From: Lewinellaceae bacterium
GTDB taxonomy: Bacteria; Bacteroidota; Bacteroidia; Chitinophagales; Saprospiraceae
Direction: 5' to 3'
NCBI GenBank assembly: GCA_016716135.1
Contig: JADJWX010000005.1
Coordinates: 248,001-312,000, forward strand
DNA length: 64,000 nt
Shown: positions 1-8,471 of the stretch, in pieces
How positions within the stretch are numbered: the stretch's first letter is position 1
Layout of the letters: the number at the start of each line of letters is the position of its first letter
Notes under the pieces: generated by a model
The model's input: only the letters and a program-made list of their open reading frames with translations
What the model was told of the DNA's origin: nothing
Databases searched by the model: none
Made by a program: the position numbers and the translations under genes

Positions 1-410
1 CAGGCATTACTTTGTGTGGCGGTGTACGTGCCGGCCGATGCAACAGAAATGCTGGGCCCAGTCATGCCGTTTGACCAGTTGACGGTGCAGGTGCCGCAAA
101 TATTGGCGGCAGTGAGGGTGGATTTCTCCGGGGCACAAACTGGTTGGTCCACCGGCAGTGATCGTCGGCGCAGCGGGCGCTTGCCCTACCGAGACGGCAA
201 TACTGTTGGAGGTTGTGCTTTGGCCGCAGGCATTACTTTGCGTGGCGGTGTAGGCGCCGGCCGAGGAAACAGAAATGCTGGGCCCTGTCATGCCGTTTGA
301 CCAGTTGACCGTACAGGTGCCGCAAACGTTCGCGGCAGTGAGCGTGACAGTTTCGCCGGGGCATAAACTGGTTGGTCCGCCGGCACTGATCGTCGGCACA
401 GATGGCGCTG
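1..410 (-). repeat. Tandem 228-bp coding repeats in the protease C-terminal region
   Basis: Two copies of a repeat of about 76 codons lie head to tail; the second starts at 227. Each encodes a Cys-containing immunoglobulin/PKD-like module with the shared motif AGGPTSLCPGE near its start and NWSNGMTGPS in the middle. The offset between the copies is 226 bp rather than 228. The left copy lacks two bases near 130-140 compared with the right copy, which puts the reading frame out. The array continues beyond the left edge. Confidence 0.75.
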
Positions 411-990
411 CGCAGCCCGATTGGCTGATAGTGACCGTTTGGGACAAGCCATTGCAGCCGGTAATTGTCAGCGTTACGGAACGACTTTGTTGGCTGGTAT
501 TGGGTGCGCAAGTCACCGAAACCGTGGCATTCGCAGAGCCGGAGGTTGGCGTTAGCATCAACCAGGAAGGAATATTTTGAATAGACCAGGCGCAGTTGGC
601 GGTCAGATTCATGGAGTTGGAGCCCCCGTTTGCGCTAAAGTTGAAGCTACTGGGGTTGACCGAAAGTTGGGCGGTGGTACAGGAATAACCGGCGCTCCAA
701 CCGGGTCTGGTGGAAAGTTCGTCGGAGGTAAAAGTCAGATACATTTTTCCGCTATTAGCCGTTAACGTTGGCGGCAGGCTGGTGCCGCTAAACTCGCCCA
801 GCAGTGGTGCATTGGCATTGGTTCCATTATACACCCGGACAAAATCGAAACCGCTTTCCGTATTGAATTCCGTAAAATTCAAGGTAACTGCCACGGCATT
901 GGTCGGAGTAATTGTCCAACTACAAGACAGATCATTGGTGTAGTTTTTTGAGCCGCTGCCATCGGTGATGGTTCCGCTACAGGTAGTCAT
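7..990 (-). pseudogene. CUB-BACON-repeat segment of a secreted protease (frameshifted, partial)
   Basis: This reads as the continuation of the subtilisin-like protease encoded just upstream, not as an independent gene. Residues 1-105 look like a CUB domain (paired Cys, GSGSKNYTNDLSCSW, FDFVRVYNG). Residues 105-193 look like a BACON domain (FNFSANGG, NCAWSI, PSWLMLTPTSG). After that come Cys-containing repeats of about 76 residues. There is no signal peptide and no start context at the ATG. A third frame between the two pieces carries a sensible linker (SEEPSPTCSGNTT), so two single-base losses near 985-1035 would join them. A 2-base loss near 135 then destroys the last repeat before a premature stop. 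CUB and BACON are adhesion or ligand-binding folds common in Bacteroidota exoenzymes. Real decay and sequencing error are both possible. Confidence 0.65.
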
Positions 991-2815
991 GTGGTATTTC
1001 CGCTACAGGTTGGAGAAGGTTCTTCGGAAGTCCGGAAAGGATCAGGGAGAATGCCTGGGAGCCGCCGCTGAGGGTTCCTTTATGGCCGACCAGAAGTACA
1101 TAGAAGCCGGCCGGCAAATTTTCCCGGATTTGCTCCACGTTGTCGCGAAAGTTATCCCCTTTGGTAGCCGCGCTGGCGGGAGCCGCCGGATCCAAACGCC
1201 AGGGTTCGTATACCGTATTGTCGGATTCGCTGATGAGGCGCATGTCCAGGTCATTGACCAGGCGCAGCGCAGAAGGATTAAGGGTATTAGTGGAAATGGG
1301 TCCGGCGGGATCCATCCAGGCTAATGTGGCTACGACATGGCCGGAGCCATCGTGGTAAAAAAAGAAAGGGAAAATTTCGTTGTTTTCGATCGTAACGCTG
1401 CTGTAAATAGCATCGCCTTCCCCCTCCGCATCCGAGCTGATCAAATCTGCTGCTGCCCGGGTGTTCATAATGCCCCAACCTGTTCGGTAATTGGGTGCAT
1501 TTATGCCGATCTGGTCAGCTGTGTGCAGCACCAAGGCTTTTAAAGCCGAGTTGCGCAGGGTAAACCCCGGGTGAAGGTTTTCATAGTGCTGGAGCAACAA
1601 CTCCAGGGAGCCGGTGACCGAAGGCGTTGCCATGGAGGTACCATCTGAAAGGCCGTAGCTGCTGTTGCTGCTTCCAATAGAAGAAAATACATCTACACCG
1701 CGGGCAACAATATCAGGCTTGATGCGCCCGTCGTCGGTAGGACCGTAACTGCTGAAATCAGCGATGCTGGTGGTCTGAAAACCGCCGGATACCGAAACTT
1801 CAACAGCACCAACAGTGAGTATATTCTTGGCATTGGCTTCAGTAGTAATACAATCGTACCCTTCCGCGCCGCCATCGGGTTGCCGGGTTGCGGTGCTGCT
1901 GACCCATTGACCGGAACTATTGCGCACCCAATGCTGGCCGCCGGGGTTGGGTCCGGAGTCGTTCCGGTCGTTGCCTACGGAGCGGACGGGCAAGTATAAG
2001 GGCGCATTAAATACCAGGTTATCCAGGTCTCTGGTATCGCTGTCGTAGAGTCCGAATTTATAATCAGTCGATGAACTGATACTGGTATTGCCAAACCAAT
2101 GCCATCCGGTTGAACCGCTATAGTCGCCATACTCCCAGCCTGTGGGAATGCCGTAGGAGTGGTTGGAAAGCCGCAGGCCCTGTGTGGCTGCGTTAGCCAT
2201 TTCCGAGAGGTCGTTGTTGGAGTCGTGGGCGGCGAGGTTGGCCTGGTAAGCCATGCCCCGGGCGTTAGGATTGACGCCGGCGGCAATCATGGTACCACAT
2301 ACATGGGTGGCATGGTTGCCGATGCTTTGGGTGGAATTGTCCATCTGGGTGAGGCGGCCGTTCAGTTCATTGTGCGTTGCCCGCGGCCGTGACACCTCCC
2401 ACACACCGAGCACCCTTCCGCTTCCGGTGAGGCTCAAACCCGCATCGCCGCTTGGGTAGAGTTGATCGGTTCCTATGACTTGTGCCGAGATCGCATTTGT
2501 GGTTTGATAATAGCGCAGAAAGCCAAAATCGTCAAAGCCCTGAAGCGCATAATCCCGGCCTTCAAAATTTCCGCTGACCGGGTACCCGTATTCGTTGGCA
2601 AACCGGATGGCAGCAGCGCGTTCGAGCATATAACTGCTGCTGTCGCGTTTTGATTTTTCCCGAAGATCGGCCACCCGGGTTGCCTGCCGCAGCGTTTCTA
2701 TAGAGCTGTGTTGCAGGAATTTGTTTTGCTTCACCTGGGCGGACAAGCAGAGCGGGAAAATGAGTAGGGGCAAGATTACAAGGCCGAAGGTGGTTTTCTT
2801 GTTGATTTGATTCAT
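977..2815 (-). CDS. Secreted S8 family (subtilisin-like) serine peptidase
   Basis: An exported serine endopeptidase of the subtilase family. A signal peptide covers residues 1-26 (hydrophobic core, then LCLSAQ). The catalytic domain follows: His168 in GNHATHVCG, the oxyanion-hole Asn in SNHSYG near 218, and nucleophile Ser394 in DGTSMATP. At the position of the usual catalytic Asp the sequence reads GVWEVSRP, so Glu140 replaces Asp. A C-terminal beta-sandwich region (about 470-600) resembles the P/jellyroll domain of similar enzymes. The frame stops at 977 in what looks like the linker to the CUB domain encoded next, so the mature protein is probably much longer and has a T9SS tail outside the window. 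The family assignment is firm; activity with Glu at that position is uncertain. Confidence 0.85.
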   Translation of the reverse strand: MNQINKKTTFGLVILPLLIFPLCLSAQVKQNKFLQHSSIETLRQATRVADLREKSKRDSSSYMLERAAAIRFANEYGYPVSGNFEGRDYALQGFDDFGFLRYYQTTNAISAQVIGTDQLYPSGDAGLSLTGSGRVLGVWEVSRPRATHNELNGRLTQMDNSTQSIGNHATHVCGTMIAAGVNPNARGMAYQANLAAHDSNNDLSEMANAATQGLRLSNHSYGIPTGWEYGDYSGSTGWHWFGNTSISSSTDYKFGLYDSDTRDLDNLVFNAPLYLPVRSVGNDRNDSGPNPGGQHWVRNSSGQWVSSTATRQPDGGAEGYDCITTEANAKNILTVGAVEVSVSGGFQTTSIADFSSYGPTDDGRIKPDIVARGVDVFSSIGSSNSSYGLSDGTSMATPSVTGSLELLLQHYENLHPGFTLRNSALKALVLHTADQIGINAPNYRTGWGIMNTRAAADLISSDAEGEGDAIYSSVTIENNEIFPFFFYHDGSGHVVATLAWMDPAGPISTNTLNPSALRLVNDLDMRLISESDNTVYEPWRLDPAAPASAATKGDNFRDNVEQIRENLPAGFYVLLVGHKGTLSGGSQAFSLILSGLPKNLLQPVAEIPHDYL

Positions 2816-3210
2816 AATGGTATTTTTTTAAGTTAATGATGCAGCAGTGCAAGATAAATCGGTCTTTGTGATGTAGCCAATAAGATTTGTTGCCCTGTTT
2901 CTTTAAAATTTGAACAACCTCCAAATTCCTGTATTTTTCGTCTGCAAATCGAACGCATCATGTTACGTGCCATACACCAGACCATATTCCTGGTTCGTTC
3001 CAGGAATTGCTTCTGAAACCGACGTTTGGTGAACATAGGTAGGTGCTGGTTTCGGAAAAGGTTTGGGAAGAACTGCTCGTACTGAAGACAGATTTTGGCT
3101 GGGATTTATCGCTAATTTTACCCGACGGAAGTGGTTGCGAAAAGCCGCGAAGTCCAAAAAATTTATAAACCACTTTCCGGCAGTTATAAATTAGCTTAAC
3201 AATATAATAT
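2816..3210. other. Intergenic region, AT-rich at its right end
   Basis: No gene is supported here. The stretch holds the 5' side of the protease gene (left) and becomes AT-rich after 3157. It contains the left copy of the 45-bp direct repeat at 3113-3157. No promoter with both Bacteroidota elements was recognised on either strand. Confidence 0.5.
3113..3157 (+). repeat. Left copy of imperfect 45-bp direct repeat
   Basis: Matches 3550-3595 with five mismatches and one single-base gap over 46 columns; the core GCGAAAAGCCGCG is identical. The pair brackets a 392-bp AT-rich segment holding one small ORF. Confidence 0.75.
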
Positions 3211-3552
3211 ATGTCAGTTTTTTTAAAACATAAAAATTGGTTGGTTTCCGATTGGGTTATAAGGAAATTCAATCGGGATGTCCTATCGATTGATTCGAGT
3301 GGCAGGTATGATGATATAAAAAACGACTTAGAACGTGCTATTGAAAACTATACACATTTATTGAATTATTCTGATTCCCCGATAGAAAAGATATCAAGGT
3401 TAAATGAATTGGCATCTATGGTTATCGCTGGTTTTGAAAAGAATAAATTACAATTTGAAGGCGAAGTTATTTCATTTGAAAGTTACTTGAAAAAGTTGTC
3501 AGAATTATATGCTATTACCGCGGAGGAGGTACAGGGGGATAGTCTTGAATAA
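3211..3552 (+). CDS. Small AT-rich hypothetical protein, 113 aa
   Basis: I do not recognise this protein. It is 113 residues, mixed-charge and largely helical in character, with no signal peptide, membrane segment or Cys pair. The N-terminus is MSVFLKHKNW and the C-terminus is acidic. Base composition is clearly lower in G+C than in every neighbour and codons end mostly in A/T, which suggests recent acquisition. The ORF sits between two 45-bp imperfect direct repeats, and its stop codon overlaps the right copy. The next gene, an M14 peptidase, starts 109 bp downstream. The open frame and codon usage make it a plausible gene, but no homology is claimed. Confidence 0.5.
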   Translation: MSVFLKHKNWLVSDWVIRKFNRDVLSIDSSGRYDDIKNDLERAIENYTHLLNYSDSPIEKISRLNELASMVIAGFEKNKLQFEGEVISFESYLKKLSELYAITAEEVQGDSLE

Positions 3553-3595
3553 TTTTACCAAGCGGAAGTGGTTTGCGAAAAGCCGCGGAGGCCAA
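3550..3595 (+). repeat. Right copy of imperfect 45-bp direct repeat
   Basis: Pairs with 3113-3157. It begins at the TAA stop of the AT-rich ORF and ends about 65 bp before the start of the M14 peptidase. Confidence 0.75.
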
Positions 3596-3661
3596 GTCAT
3601 CCCTTGCCCAACCCCTCCAAAATACCAGATTTACCGTACTTTCCCCCAAAAAAACTGGCCG

Positions 3662-6229
3662 ATGTTCAATTTTTCCCGCCTCCTGCTATTCTTGCTGCTC
3701 CCCTTGTCTCTGTGCGCACAGGAAAAACCCACCCTGCAATACTACCTCCCCGAAATCGTCTACAACTCCGCCATCCCTACCCCGGCACAATACCTGGGCT
3801 ATGAAGTCGGTGAATGGCATGTAAGTCACGATCAACTGGTGGGCTACATGCGTGCGCTCGATCAGGCCAGCGACCGCATCAGCCTGCAGGAATACGGCCG
3901 CAGCCACGAGCACCGGCCCCTGCTCTGCCTGACGATCACTGCCCCGGAAAACCATACACGCCTGGATGATATCCGCCAACAGCGCCGTGCACTGGCCGAC
4001 CCCGCGCGCAGTGCCGGCCTCGATCCTGCCGCATTCCCGGCCGTAGCTTACATGGGCTACTCCATTCACGGCAATGAAGCCAGCGGCAGCAACGCCGCCA
4101 TGCTCGTGGCCTATTACCTCGCCGCTGGCCAAACCCCGGAGTTGGAAACGTTTTTAAAAAACACCATCATCCTGCTCGACCCGTGTTTCAACCCCGACGG
4201 CCTCCAGCGTTTCTCCGGCTGGGTAAACAGCCGCCGCAGCCAATCGCTTATGCCCGACCCGGCGCACGATGAGTTTAACGAAAGCTGGCCCGGCGGCCGC
4301 ACCAACCACTACTGGTTCGATCTGAACCGCGACTGGCTGGTGGCCCAACAACCCGAATCGGGCGGCCGCGTCGCCATTTTTCAAAGTTGGCTGCCCAACG
4401 TGCTCACCGACCACCACGAGATGGGCAGCAATGCCACCTTCTTTTTCCAGCCGGGCGTGCCCAGCCGGGTGCACCCGATCACCCCGGCCCGCAACCAGGA
4501 ACTGACGGCGCAGATCGCACAGTTCCATGCGCGCATGCTGTCGGCTAAAAACGTCCTGTTTTTTTCCGAGGAGAACTACGACGATTTTTACTACGGCAAG
4601 GGCTCCACCTACCCGGATGCCAACGGCTGTGTGGGCATTCTGTTCGAGCAGGCCAGCAGCCGCGGCAGCGCGCAGGAAACCGACAACGGCCTGCTCACGT
4701 TCCCTTATAGCATTCGCAATCAAGTGTTTACCTCGCTGTCGACCATGCAGGCCCTTGGTGCCATGCGGGTGGAATTGAACAGCTATTTGCGCGATTTTTT
4801 CAAAACAGGACTTGCCGAGTCCCGGCAAGATGAAACAGGCGGTTATGTTTTTGGAAACCCGCAAACGACCCGGGAAGACCGGGAGTTTTTGCAACTGCCC
4901 CAGCGCCACAATATACAGGTACATGCACTCGCTGAAAATGCCACTGTCGGCGGTATTTCTTTTGAAAAAAACAAGGCCTGGGTAGTGCCCGTCGAACAGC
5001 CAAATTACCGCTTGGTCAAAAGTATGTTCGAGCGGCGAACGGCGTTTACCGACAGTATTTTTTACGACATCTCGGCCTGGACGCTGCCCGACGCTTTCGG
5101 CTTGTTTTGGGGGCCCGCCGACCGGAAAACATTTCAATCGCGCTGGCTGGGCAAGGCCGTATCCGGTGTGAGCATGGTGAGTGCCCTGCCACCGGTGCGA
5201 TTTAACGGCAATGAACCCTATGCCTTCCTTGTCGAAAGCCAGGGCTACGACGTGCCGCGCCTGCTGGCGGCGTTGCACCGTGCGGAGGTGCGCGTGCAAG
5301 TGGCCACCAAACCTTTCGAAGCCGAGGGCCGCAAATACAATGCGGGGAGCCTGCTCGTAGCACTCGACCGCCAACCGCTCAATGCACAAGCCATCTATGC
5401 CTGCATGCAGCAAAGCGGCGCACAGGATGTGGTCGTTCGCATCCTGCAAAACGGCCTGACCGCCGAGGGGCCCGACCTGGGTAGCAGTAGTTTTGTCACC
5501 CTGCAAGCCCCAAAAGTTGCCCTGGTGACCGGCCGCGGGGCAGGCGTGTACGAAACCGGTGAGGTGTGGCACCTGCTCGATACCCGCTACGGCCTGACGC
5601 CCTTGCTGATCGATGCAGAGCGTTTTGGCCGGCTCGACATCAACAAATACAATGTGGTCATCCTGGCCGACGGTAATTTCGGGCAGCTGCCTGTTGAAAA
5701 ACTGCGGGCATTCGTGAACAGCGGCGGTACGCTCATCGCCACGGGAGCAAGCTTGCGCTGGCTGAAATCGGTCGGCCTGGTGAACCTGAATTTCCGCAAT
5801 ACCCCGAAGGAGCCCGAGCCGGGCCGCCGCCCCTACGGCAGCCTCGGGGAGGACCGGCGCGCGCGCCAGCTTTCGGGCGCAATTTTTGAGCTGGAACTCG
5901 ATCTGACCCACCCGCTTTGCTATGGGTATGTCCGGCCGCGGTTGCCCTACTTTCAGGCGGACACGATTTTTGTGGAAACAGCTAAAAATCCCTACGCGAC
6001 ACCGGCTGTTTTTTCAGCCAATCCGTTGCTCGCGGGGTACTTGCACCGGCAACAGGAAAAACTGGTCCCGGGCGCTGCGGCAGCACTGGTAGCCGGCGGC
6101 GGCAGTGGGCGGATCGTTTGTTTTCCCGGCAACCCCAACTTCCGGGCATTCTGGTTTGGAACAAACCGGCTGTTTGCAAATGCGGTATTTTTTGGCGGGG
6201 TGATCAGCGGGGCGGCTGTGGAGCGGTAG
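3662..6229 (+). CDS. Secreted M14 family zinc carboxypeptidase-like protein
   Basis: A zinc metallocarboxypeptidase-type protein exported across the inner membrane. The frame is open from 3509, but the ATG at 3662 is chosen because it opens directly onto a signal peptide (MFNFSRLLLFLLLPLSLCAQ). The product is 855 residues. The M14 zinc signature is visible as HGNEASG (His136, Glu139), with a third ligand His in the TDHHEMGSN stretch and a candidate catalytic Glu in LFEQASSRG. The catalytic domain fills roughly residues 45-370. The remaining 480 residues, including a glutamine-amidotransferase-like fold region around 620-720 (VVILADGNFG, SGGTLIATG), match the long M14 proteins of Bacteroidota. 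It probably cleaves peptides or peptidoglycan stems; the substrate cannot be told from sequence. Confidence 0.87.
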   Translation: MFNFSRLLLFLLLPLSLCAQEKPTLQYYLPEIVYNSAIPTPAQYLGYEVGEWHVSHDQLVGYMRALDQASDRISLQEYGRSHEHRPLLCLTITAPENHTRLDDIRQQRRALADPARSAGLDPAAFPAVAYMGYSIHGNEASGSNAAMLVAYYLAAGQTPELETFLKNTIILLDPCFNPDGLQRFSGWVNSRRSQSLMPDPAHDEFNESWPGGRTNHYWFDLNRDWLVAQQPESGGRVAIFQSWLPNVLTDHHEMGSNATFFFQPGVPSRVHPITPARNQELTAQIAQFHARMLSAKNVLFFSEENYDDFYYGKGSTYPDANGCVGILFEQASSRGSAQETDNGLLTFPYSIRNQVFTSLSTMQALGAMRVELNSYLRDFFKTGLAESRQDETGGYVFGNPQTTREDREFLQLPQRHNIQVHALAENATVGGISFEKNKAWVVPVEQPNYRLVKSMFERRTAFTDSIFYDISAWTLPDAFGLFWGPADRKTFQSRWLGKAVSGVSMVSALPPVRFNGNEPYAFLVESQGYDVPRLLAALHRAEVRVQVATKPFEAEGRKYNAGSLLVALDRQPLNAQAIYACMQQSGAQDVVVRILQNGLTAEGPDLGSSSFVTLQAPKVALVTGRGAGVYETGEVWHLLDTRYGLTPLLIDAERFGRLDINKYNVVILADGNFGQLPVEKLRAFVNSGGTLIATGASLRWLKSVGLVNLNFRNTPKEPEPGRRPYGSLGEDRRARQLSGAIFELELDLTHPLCYGYVRPRLPYFQADTIFVETAKNPYATPAVFSANPLLAGYLHRQQEKLVPGAAAALVAGGGSGRIVCFPGNPNFRAFWFGTNRLFANAVFFGGVISGAAVER

Positions 6230-6246
6230 ACCTGGCCGAGCTGATG

Positions 6247-6275
6247 TTGTAAACCGTTCTTCATCCGTACATTTG
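6247..6275 (+). promoter_or_regulatory. Bacteroidota-type promoter for the HEAT-cyclophilin gene
   Basis: TTG at 6247-6249, an 18-bp spacer and TACATTTG at 6268-6275 match the -33/-7 pattern of the primary sigma factor in Bacteroidota (TTTG, about 19 bp, TAnnTTTG). The -7 box lies 15 bp before the ATG at 6291, which implies a very short leader. Confidence 0.6.
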
Positions 6276-6290
6276 CACAAAACAACCGAC

Positions 6291-8324
6291 ATGCGCAGCA
6301 ATTCCGCTCTATATCTCCTCCTCCTCGTGCTTACCGGCCTGGCCGCCTGCGTTCCGCCTGAAAGAAAGGTGCCTGCAAACCAGCTTGTCAACCTTGACCT
6401 GGCCAACAAGGATGTGCAGCACCTGTACAACCTCCGCGATCAGGGCCGCACCGACAGCCTGGTGCGCTACCTGAGCCACAAGGCCGCCACTATGCGGTAC
6501 CTGGCTGCCATGGCTTTTGCTTCGGTGCGCGATTCGAACGCCATCGAGCCGCTGGTGCCGCTGCTGAAAGACACAGTGGAGGAAGTACGCATTGCCGCCG
6601 CTTTTGCCCTGGGGCAGATCGGTTCGCCACGGGCGGAGCAGCCATTGCTCGATGCCTTCCGGCGCGACGATTCGCTCTCCCAGCACCAGCGTTTCAACGC
6701 CATTGTGCTGGAAGCCGTCGGCAAATGCGGCAGCCTGGAGCGCCTCAAACAGATCGCCTCGGTAAGCACCTATTACCCTTCCGATACCCTGCTGCTGGAG
6801 GGACAGTGCCGGGCGATTTACCGCTTCGGCCTGCGCAAGATCACAGATACCACAGGCACGGCGCGCATGGTGGATTATGTGTTCAATGAAGACATCCCGG
6901 CCTCAGCCCGCCTGATGGCGGCACATTACCTGGCACGCGCCCCGGATGTTGCGCCCGACAGTGCGCAGGCCGTTCAACTGGCGGCTGCTTTTGTGCGCTC
7001 GGGTGATCCGGATATCCGAATGGCGCTGGCCCGCGCGCTTGGAAAATCGAAAACCGGCCCCGCCTTTGCGATCCTGTCCAAAGTGATAAAAACTGAGCAG
7101 GATTGGCGCGTGAAGTGCGACCTCATCAATGCCCTGGAAGGTTTTGAGCCCGACACGGTGCGTGCCCTGGTGTCGCCCTTTTTTCAGGACGTTAACCCGC
7201 ACGTGGCCCACACCGCCGCCAATTTTTTTGTAAAAAACGGCCGCCGCGAGGATGGCGACTACTACTGGCGCATTGCCCGCGACAACCCTGAACTGGACTG
7301 GGCCACCAAAATTTCCCTGTACCGCGCATCATACAAATGGATGTCGGGGCGCACGGAGCCGGAAAAGAAAGAATACCTGAACTACCGCCTGCGCGACTTT
7401 TTCCTGAAATCCAACAATCCCTATGAGCGCGCAGCGGTGCTTTCGGCGCTCACGGAGTTCGCCTGGCAGTTTCGATGGATCTATGACAAGGGCATGCAAG
7501 ACACCAGCCTGGTGGTAAAAACGGCTGCCGCGGAGGCGTTGGTGCAAATTTGTACGCGGGATGATTTTTACTACATTTTTGGGGAAAAAGGCCGAAGCGT
7601 ACGTCGCGAGTTGTTTTTGTATTTAATGGAGATCGTCAAATCCGGCGACGCGGGCATGATTGCTGCCATCGCCGATGGGTTTTGCGCACCGGCGTTGAAT
7701 TACAAATCTACTGTCGACTCCAGCGATCTGAATACCCTGAACCGGGCATTGAAACAATTGCAAATCCCGCGTGATTACGAAGCGGCACAGGCTCTCAAAA
7801 AAGCCCTTGGTTGCCTTAGCGATGATCAACAAGCAACTGCACCGCCTAAAATTCCGTACAACCACCCGATTGACTGGAAGCAGGTGAACAAGCTGAACCA
7901 GACCATGCGTGTGGAGTTGCAAACACCCAAAGGCAAAATCTCGCTTCAGTTATTCCCGGTGTGGGCGCCGGGTTCGGTGGCTAATTTTCTCAATCTTGCG
8001 GAAAGCGGCTTCTACAACGGGAAACGTTTTCACCGGGTGGTGCCAAATTTTGTAGTGCAGGCCGGATGCCCACGGGGCGACGGTTACGGGGCACTCGACT
8101 ATTCGATTCGGACAGAGATTGGCCTGGCCTGGTACGACGATGAAGGCTACCTCGGCATGGCCTCCGCCGGTCCGGATACCGAAGGCACGCAGTTTTTTAT
8201 CACACATTCTCCAACACCACACCTCGACGGCCGGTATACGATTTTCGGAAAAGTGACCCAAGGCATGGATGTAGTACACAAACTTCAGGTGGGCGATACG
8301 ATCACCAAAGTAGTGGTGCAGTAA
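6291..8324 (+). CDS. Lipoprotein with HEAT repeats and a C-terminal cyclophilin-type PPIase domain
   Basis: A predicted envelope lipoprotein that pairs a helical-repeat scaffold with a peptidyl-prolyl cis-trans isomerase. The start at 6291 gives a lipoprotein signal ending in LTGLAAC. An in-frame ATG at 6273 is too close to the promoter. Residues about 45-340 are HEAT-like repeats (for example VEEVRIAAAFALGQIGS, then PDIRMALARALGKS). Residues about 510-677 are a cyclophilin domain with the hallmarks NGKRFHRVVPNFVVQAG, GTQFFIT and LDGRYTIFGKV. Isomerases of this type assist folding of exported proteins; the repeats presumably hold clients or partners. It has its own promoter and is followed by a separate ABC ATPase gene. 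Confidence 0.88.
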   Translation: MRSNSALYLLLLVLTGLAACVPPERKVPANQLVNLDLANKDVQHLYNLRDQGRTDSLVRYLSHKAATMRYLAAMAFASVRDSNAIEPLVPLLKDTVEEVRIAAAFALGQIGSPRAEQPLLDAFRRDDSLSQHQRFNAIVLEAVGKCGSLERLKQIASVSTYYPSDTLLLEGQCRAIYRFGLRKITDTTGTARMVDYVFNEDIPASARLMAAHYLARAPDVAPDSAQAVQLAAAFVRSGDPDIRMALARALGKSKTGPAFAILSKVIKTEQDWRVKCDLINALEGFEPDTVRALVSPFFQDVNPHVAHTAANFFVKNGRREDGDYYWRIARDNPELDWATKISLYRASYKWMSGRTEPEKKEYLNYRLRDFFLKSNNPYERAAVLSALTEFAWQFRWIYDKGMQDTSLVVKTAAAEALVQICTRDDFYYIFGEKGRSVRRELFLYLMEIVKSGDAGMIAAIADGFCAPALNYKSTVDSSDLNTLNRALKQLQIPRDYEAAQALKKALGCLSDDQQATAPPKIPYNHPIDWKQVNKLNQTMRVELQTPKGKISLQLFPVWAPGSVANFLNLAESGFYNGKRFHRVVPNFVVQAGCPRGDGYGALDYSIRTEIGLAWYDDEGYLGMASAGPDTEGTQFFITHSPTPHLDGRYTIFGKVTQGMDVVHKLQVGDTITKVVVQ

Positions 8325-8471
8325 CTTGGTATAGTTATCTGTGTTGTTCATCGCATGCTCGCGCGCATTGAACGAATTGGAGTTTACAAAAACCGGAATG
8401 AACTGTTTAAAACCAGTGTTACCCTTCTATCAGAATACGCTCTGTGTAATTAAATAAGCACAAACAAAAAC

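Noticed and set aside
1..410. CRISPR-like spacing of the left-edge repeats
   Set aside because: Units are 228 bp, coding throughout and directly adjacent; they are protein domain repeats.
3509..3661. An earlier start for the M14 peptidase
   Set aside because: The extra 51 codons overlap the AT-rich ORF and the right direct repeat and place the signal peptide internally.
4154..5911. A 585-codon open frame on the minus strand
   Set aside because: It is entirely opposite the M14 peptidase gene, has no recognisable motif and follows from the high GC third positions of the real gene.
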